Shown here: one piece after another, positions 56,568 to 64,000 of the stretch
Layout: the number at the start of each line of letters is the position of its first letter
How positions within the stretch are numbered: position 1 is the stretch's first letter
NCBI GenBank assembly: GCA_008638375.1
Contig: CM018048.1
Span: forward strand, 50,933,675 to 50,997,674
DNA length: 64,000 nucleotides
Origin: Nyssa sinensis
Taxonomy: Eukaryota; Streptophyta; Magnoliopsida; Cornales; Nyssaceae
Reading direction: 5' to 3'
Notes under the pieces: model-generated
What the model was told of the DNA's origin: nothing
Seen by the model: the letters and a program-made list of their open reading frames with translations, nothing else
Databases searched by the model: none
Made by a program: the position numbers and the translations under genes

Positions 56568-58282
56568 GCAAATAAAAACTATGCATTTATTATATCATTA
56601 GCATCTTGTTTGAAAACAAGCGATGAGCAAGTGTTTGGGTTACGGGTTCAGGGCGGAAGGCATGAGTGGATTCGGGTGGACTAATATGAAGAAGAAGAAA
56701 AAAATTATACCTGTCAAATTTTAATTATTTTCAAACTAGTCCACTCAAAATCTTTGGCACAATCTAATTTTTATTCATTATTTTAATTATTTCTCATCTC
56801 AAAATTTGGACCCGTCTCATTAATTATCTTAATTTCTAAAGTTTAACAATTGAATTTGATGAGTTTTGATGTTTTCATGAGAAGTTTTTTTTTAATCTTT
56901 GTTTGGATATTAAAAAAATATATATTTGTTATTTATTTGATGAATTTTAATGTTTTATTGCTAAAATCTCCCTTCTATCATCCTTGTCTTTGAATTTTTT
57001 TTTTTTTTTTTTTTTTGTGCATGTAAACTTTTTTTTCAATTTAAGAAAAAAGAATTTCCTCCTATCATCTTGTATTTGAGAAAAATTTTGTTTCTATCAC
57101 CTTCCTCTTTGAAAAAAAAAATCCCCTTATAATTTCTGTAAACGCCCCCCCCCCCCTTAATATTTTCCCGGCTCCACCCTTGTAGGGGTTAGATATGGGT
57201 TGGCTTGACTCATATTTAACTTAACCTATATTTGACTTGTTTAAATGAGGGTCTGATTTGAGTCAACTTGTTTTGACTCGTCCTGTTTACAACTCGCTTG
57301 TTTTTCCAGGCTTGAAAATGAGTCTTAATTAAGGTGTATTAACATGCTCCAAATTTAAAAATAACTCCTTTATGTTAATAATGTTTAATTTGTCTCTAAT
57401 CTATCTTCTCAATACTTTACATTACCTTGACGAGTATTGAATAATGACCTTCTTAAACCCTAACATTTTGCTTGAATTGAGAAATTTGAAAAAAAAAAGA
57501 AAAGAGGAAAGGGGAAGGAATGATTTCTTACTTCGTTTAAAATTAGAGAAAGAAAGAAAAGGGGATGTAGGGAGATGGAATGATTTTTTTGTTCTTATTT
57601 TATCTAATTTGTTTTTCTCTCAAAAGTAAACGGAGACGGAAAAAACGGAAAGAACATTTTAATAATTTTTTTGTAATACTGATTTTAACTTTCAAATTAT
57701 AAAGAAAAGAAAAACACAGCATCTATCTTAGGGCATAATTACACTTACTTCTATCTTTTATATATATATATATATATTTAAATATGACGGTAATTAATGT
57801 TATAATTTCACAATTTCTGTCACAACTGTTAACTTTATAAGACTGACGGGGACAATATTATTTTAGAAATTCTAAGAGTACTATCCGTAATTATCAAAAA
57901 CCCTAAAAGAAGTAAGTGTAATTATTTCAAAAATATATAATCAATTCATTTCATATATTTTTTTTAAGCAAGATAAGAGGATTACCTTTTTTTTTATTTA
58001 TTTATTATTCAAACATGAAGAAAAAATTGCATTCTCATTTTCTTCACAAATAACTAATATTATTCTCTCATTTCATTTACTTGGTACTTATTCCCATGAC
58101 TAACTGTGTTAAGATACAGTTTGAGATTCCAGCATGACAATTGACATATAAAGAATAATAGCATATACCATCTATGGAACTGTAAAAGGGACAGTATATA
58201 TACTGGCATATCATATCCACCCTACTAGCAAAATAACTTCTTATTAAGATTCTTATTTCCAAAGCATCATTTTGAAACATTC

Positions 58283-58326
<44 letters not shown>

Positions 58327-60262
58327 GACACATTATTATTGTAGTTTACGTCAGCTGAAACACTCAACGCATGCGCAAGCAAAAACAACTAATAAATGCC
58401 AAACACACGCATCACAAAGATTCCATTTACAGTAGCAAAGGGACTCTCACAAGGAGCTCTCTTTGTTTTATTCTTTGGTCAAACTCTGGCGGCAGATCTT
58501 CATAATACAAAAGAGTTAAATGAAGAAGATAATGAAATGACATCAGGTTAACAAGAAAAAGCAACATTACCTATTTCAACTCTTAACAACATTGTTTTTT
58601 TTTCCTCCCCTTGATGTTTTCTCTTCTCCAACTGTCTTTGTTCTCCATTTTGTATGGAGTGTTCTCCATAGACAAGCCGACCAGTCAATTGTTTTAAAAA
58701 CAGTTTTAAATGAGATTAGTATTAACAAGAAAAGTAACATCTTAACAAACTGTGGCATTGTTTTTCTCTCCCAAATATGTTTCTTGTGCTCTCTGGTTTT
58801 CTTTGCTCCCTCTCCGGTAGCAACGGGTCAATGTGATTTTTTTTTTCTTGCTGATAAATTAAATTAAGTCAACCGGCTAAAGCGGCTATTTTGGCCAATA
58901 TCATCAAAGCATATACATGATTTTATGTAATTATATGCCCAAATATTTAAATGAATCATCTGACAAATTAGTGATGAGAAAATGTTTTTTTTTTTTTTAT
59001 TCTTGGAATGGAGAAAATGGTTTTTAGAGCTATGGTTCAGTTCTTGTTTAGCAAGAAAGTAAATTCATGATGGGCTCAAATTCTTTTAATTTTCAGCATG
59101 GCAACATTTCATGATTTTATTAGGAACTAAACAACCCTTGTGCTATGATCTTCACCTCTGAAGTACTTTGTTGATGTATATACTTCCAAACTGGGCTCTG
59201 AGATATCCAATCTATATCTCCTGTAATTTTTAGGTCATGGAGAACATTTTCATACCCACCAGTAGGGTCAAGCTAGGTTTGGTGGTAATTGGGCTTGGTT
59301 TGAATTTGACATGAGAAACAGCATGCAAATAAGAAACAGGCTAAAAATTAAGGGAAATGGATGACATTCTGTGACTAAATAATATATATGAGAATCTACT
59401 TATAAATTATAACACATGTAAATGTTGTGTCAGTTGGCTTTTGCTCTCCTTATGAAATATGATGTATTTTTCAGTGAGTTTGGTGCATTCAATAATATGT
59501 TATCATCCGTGAATCATAACACATATGATCTGAGAGGGTATATAAGTCACATTGACACATTAATGTACTTGATCCCATTAAAGAATTTTTTGTGAAAAAC
59601 AACTAAAATTCTATCATATATGTCAGCTTTAAATTAAGGGTTGGAAATCCAGTAATTTAATTAGCAAAAAAAATAATAATCAAATCAAGTTGATGAAATC
59701 ATACTTATTAGAAATAAAGGTGTCAGATTCAACTCTAACTTCATGGACGACTTACTGCTAGAGATAGTGGCTCTTTTTCTTGTAATATGTAAAACGTATT
59801 TGAGTCTTATGGGGGAGCAAGCTCTGTGAGCTCCAAGCGGAGCTTATAAGACCTATTGTAGCTTAATTTTACTTATGTTGTCAGGATTGAATAATAAGTT
59901 GGAAGTGCAGAGAATAAAGCCATTGTGATACGGTAAAGGTATATTAGAGTTTTTTTTAATGTACTAGATTAGGATTAACATTTTAACTGCGGGACAATAT
60001 AAATATATTATTATAACTTTATTTTTTGAATAATGAAAAAACAGTGCACACTCACTCTTGAAAATATAGTCACATTATGAAGTACTTAAAAGTTTGTGTT
60101 GTTTTTCCCTCACTCTTTTTTAATACTTTTCAGTTGCTTAGATCTCTAACTCACAACACTTACCTATTTAAAAAAAAAAAAAATTGGAATCTTTTCCATT
60201 AATAGTAAGTGTCAATACACACTACATAAACCACAAAAATATCGATTGCCATTACGTGGGTG
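56300..60262. other. AT-rich intergenic sequence
   Basis: No gene recognised. TA microsatellites at about 56539-56563, 57763-57777 and 58283-58322. A run of C at about 57145-57155 and a gggttgg/ttgactc-rich stretch at 57180-57300 resemble the 110-bp tandem unit at 51885. ORFs are short and low in complexity. Confidence 0.5.
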
Positions 60263-60757
60263 TAGGATTGTCAACGGATCGGATTTTGATCTGAATTTGA
60301 TCTATTTATTTAGATATGGTACGAAAAATTTGATCTGATGATCTAATCTGATCCGAATCTGATTATTTCTTTAGTTAAATGGATCGGATATGGATTAAGT
60401 AAATTCGATCCTTTAACGATTCGATCCGATTAAATATAACACATATATTAATTTTATATATTAATAATTAAGATATATAGTTTCATATTTTTTATAATAT
60501 GTTAAATATTAAATTATATTAGAATTTATTAAGTTAAATTGACTTGAATTTATATATTTTAAATTTACATATTATAACATAATATTTTATATACATAATA
60601 TATATTAGATTGGATCGGATCGGATCCAATCCGATAGTTAACAAATCTAGATATAGATTAAGAATTTATAGATCCGTCAAAAAATTCAATCCAATCCGAT
60701 AATTTTCTTAATAAAGAGGATTCAAATCACCTCTGATCCGATCTGTTTACATGCTTA
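60263..60757. mobile_element. hAT-like MITE with GGATCGGAT motifs
   Basis: Imperfect terminal inverted repeats: left 60263-60284 (taggattgtcaacggatcgg...), right 60736-60757 (its complement), 17 of 22 positions matching. The flanks cgtgggtg and tgtaggtg match at 6 of 8 positions, both differences transitions, as expected for an old 8-bp target duplication. The interior holds many gatccgat/ggatcggat motifs and no ORF. Confidence 0.65.
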
Positions 60758-62291
60758 TGTAGGTGTACGTGCATAATAGAAAAAGATAAAGAATGAATGT
60801 ATGAGTACATCAAGAACAAGGTACCAGCTTGCCGAGAGGTCATGGACATGAACACGGATATAAATATGACACAACAATAATCATAACAAATTCCAAAGTA
60901 ACAAATGTTAAATTAATATACAAATTCATTGCATCATCCAAAGTATTGGTTAAAGTTGGATGAGGAACCTCCTTTTACTTAAAAGACTTTGGATTATTCT
61001 ATAACCAAAGCACGCTTTGGAGAATTCAGATTGGAAGATACTTTCCAACACATTCAGCATAAGCCGTAATCTTAAAGCTGTATGAAAACAAGAAACTAGA
61101 AAACAAAAAACAAAAAAAAATTAATAAAAAAAGGCAAAGGCCAGCTAGCTAAAAGCATAAATAAGATTCTGCTAACAAAAGGAAATTGTCTACACTAAGC
61201 AAATAAGTTTTATGTTAAAGCAATTGCCTTTGTTGGATTGTCCAAAACCCAAAAGAATTGGATTGATGTTGAAGTAATTAACATAGAAAACAACAACATT
61301 TTCTTAATCTCGTAGTGTTTGTTTTTTTTTTATTTACTAAGACGTTCTTCTCCTGACCTATTTTCTGTCATTTATAGGTAAATAGAGGGATCCTAATCAT
61401 TCATCCACTTATTTGAAAAGATTAACATAAGTAGGCAGTTTAAATATCCTAGTGAATGGATGGTTAACACCAAGTGATTAGACTGAAATTTGACACTTCA
61501 ATTTTTTTTAATTTTTTTTTTGTGGGTATTTAACCACATTCCACTTCATTTGTTAAACCCATTAAATTTGATACAAAGAAAAGAAATGATCACCTAAATT
61601 AAAATAAATCTGAAATTAAGCCCAGAAACATATTAATTTGAGTAAATCTTGAAGTAATCTTAGAGATAATGACACAACGAAGGAGGTAAATAAAAGTGAT
61701 CCTTACAACATGAAATAAAGTTGCTCTCATGAGTATTTTAAAACTATAAATAGCTTAGTCAAATATATAACTGATTATATACACAAAATTATGTTTAAAA
61801 AAAATCATTAAGAAATAAAAAAAGATGAAGAACAGTTGTTAATATTCTATCCCCTCTCTTTGCATATTAAATAAGGTGTAAATGCTAGGGCAGATCTTTG
61901 AGATGTGAACTTAAGCTTTGCCCAACTGGTGTTTTTCTTCAATATACATGGCTAAAGGTGATGCAATCGGCATAAAGCATATAAGCTCCAATGGCTTACC
62001 TTTCTATTTAAGGCATAAAGTTTGTATACACATGAAACACCCACCTCTCCAAATTATAAGATAATCCCAATAATGGCTTTGTTTTGCAGCTCCACTCGAG
62101 TTTAATGGTTGATTATTTAGGAATCAATCTAGAAGTGTGAATAAGAATAATGGGTTGGAAGGTTAATTCACCAGTTGACTTAATGGAAATCCATATGCAA
62201 TGTTTTGAAACAGATGCCGAATTTAGAATTCCACCCACTGGGTTTTAGTAGATGAAGTGGAGGATTCCAAGCAGACTCTTTTCTTTATATT

Positions 62292-62323
<32 letters not shown>

Positions 62324-63517
62324 ATGATGGAGCGAGATCTTAATAACTATTGGTGTGTTTCTGTCACGAATTGAATTCACACTAATTAAATGAGCAATGG
62401 ACACTCGCAGGACTCAAATTCTAGATAGATTCTTAATGTGTTGATAATAGATAAATAAGAGCGTACAATACCTATAAAGATACATAGTTTTTTATTTTTT
62501 ATTTTTTGATAAAAGGGATTCTCAGTTAGAGAATCTACATTAAGTCAATTATTCAGTTCAAGTTCATTCTTGTTTTTTCTTTTAATCTTAAAAATTTCTT
62601 ATTATTTTGTGACAAAAATACATTTTAACAAGATTTGCATTACATCCCCCAATCTCTTTTTTATATAAATCCTCCTAAATTTTAATAATTGTTCTTTCAA
62701 TCCCCTTGAGTAAAATTTTAGGCTCAGTCACCACGGAGTCCATTGCCAATATAATTAATAAAAAAATATGAGCAAATTTAAAAACTTTATTTAGTGGGAA
62801 GCAAGTTTAAAAATATTCAAAACTCTGTAAAAAATTTAAATTAAACTGAAATTTTTGAAAAATTTCAATTGGGGCGTGTGACCCACTACCCTCATTTTAA
62901 ATCCGCGACAGTTAAATAAATATAATTATAAATAGAGACAGATAATGGTTTAGATTGGTTTTTAGCTCAAACATTGACTAGCATTGAATATGTAATGTAT
63001 AATACAAAAATAATATAATATATATTTTCAACAAGTTGAAGGCTGTTAGTGAAATGGATAGCTAGCCCAATTTATTTTTTTAAATGTATTTAATTAATTC
63101 CTTACAAATTGTAATGGAAAGTGGTCAAAGACACAAGCTCCGAGGCGGCTAATTGTCTCCTACCTATGTTTTTATCTACGCTAAAGAAAACACCGCCACT
63201 CCCGAAATTCAATCAACCCCAAAAGTTATGTGTGTGTGTGTGTGTGTATATATATATAGTTTCCATTCATCTCCTCTTTCCTCTTCAAGTGAGCCAAGTT
63301 GGGTAACCGCCAAAGTCTAAATTGGGTAAGAATTATCTGTAATTTGGGATTAAAACATACCTGAGAGCCAGTTATAGAAATTGGGTAACTAGAAATAGAG
63401 TCACTTTTGGAATAGATTAGTTTTAATTTAATACTGTTAGACCTGATATTGTCCCCCTAAACAAAGTCATAGTACTAGTTTATTTATTCTCAACCAAACA
63501 TGACCGATGCACAAACA

Positions 63518-63554
<37 letters not shown>

Positions 63555-64000
63555 TGCAGCCAATTAGCAGGAAAAACGAAGTCAACCATTAGAACTAATA
63601 CTTTTAATAATCATCTCATCTATATACAACAGGTGTGTAAAACCAATTTCCTTTCCTTCTACCCACTACTCTTCTCAGAAACAAACAACCTACAACCTCC
63701 ACCAACACCTTCTTACTTTTTCTCTGTTTTTCCTCTGGTAGTTCAAATCTTCTTAATACAATATTTGAAATGTTGGGTCAGTGACCCCATGTTCCCCAAC
63801 ATGTGTCTCTGTGTCTACCTATTCAACCAACCAAACTCAATCTAATAACAACTACTATCACCATACCCCTCTAATTTCTTCCCTTATGTACACATGCCCA
63901 ATATATATATATATATATATATGCCAACCGGTGAACAAATCCACCTAACAAATTGCCTTTGTGTTACCTTTAAGAATATGATCTGATCAATCCCAAATTG
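60758..64000. other. AT-rich intergenic sequence to window end
   Basis: No gene supported. Microsatellites: TA at about 62294-62316, GT/TA at about 63228-63258, (GA)15 at 63522-63551, TA at about 63900-63922. ORFs at 63121-63306 and 63507-63845 run through these tracts and are not called. 62700-62910 ends in ggggcgtgtgacccact...aaatccgcgac, resembling the GC-edged remnants elsewhere. Confidence 0.5.

Noticed and set aside
1..64000. CRISPR arrays, bacterial operons, rRNA or tRNA genes
   Set aside because: The tandem repeats have no spacer architecture, genes have spliceosomal introns, and I found no intact tRNA cloverleaf or rRNA core by reading. A covariance-model scan would be needed to exclude tRNAs firmly.

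Overview
The window is nuclear DNA of a flowering plant, probably a eudicot. The evidence is GT-AG introns in AT-rich sequence, a plant AT-hook/PPC (AHL) gene, a 61-residue plant eL29 ribosomal protein gene with telo-box and TGGGCY promoter motifs, and plant-type Ty3/gypsy, LINE, SINE and MITE remnants. Only two genes are certain: AHL (37502-47646, minus, five exons) and RPL29 (55497-55854, minus). A small acidic membrane protein gene (2042-2524, minus) is likely. Most of the rest is repeats and AT-rich intergenic sequence.

Layout. A duplicated segment makes up copy A (1 to about 19975, reading through a later insertion) and copy B (about 31428-40455). A third, rearranged piece, copy C, lies at about 29600-31180. 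Copy B carries the working exons 4 and 5 of the AHL gene, so one duplication boundary falls inside AHL intron 3. Copy A carries the same two exons without exons 1-3, broken by a 1-bp loss and a 4-bp gain. Copy A also has a 10,191-bp LTR retrotransposon (8787-18977) inserted into a LINE remnant. Copy B keeps the matching empty site, which fixes the 5-bp target duplication AATAT.

The retrotransposon is a Tat-type Ty3/gypsy element read on the minus strand: PBS next to the right LTR, then gag, protease, reverse transcriptase, two RNase H domains and integrase, with no chromodomain. Its gag-pol has at least nine disabling changes. Facing it on the plus strand is a second gene (9812-11873). It reads through as three exons with two good GT-AG introns and has only one stop codon in 635 codons. 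A five-unit tandem array with hairpin potential separates the 3' ends of the two converging genes.

Between copy A and copy C (19976-29600) lie AT-rich DNA, an unrecognised ORF, a minisatellite built from a LINE tail, a probable old LTR and a LINE fragment. AHL introns 1 and 3 hold a triplicated repeat, an LTR-like stretch and a SINE. The right part (48060-64000) is mostly AT-rich intergenic DNA with RPL29, a LINE remnant, a tandem duplication with internal hairpins, a hAT-like MITE and many microsatellites.
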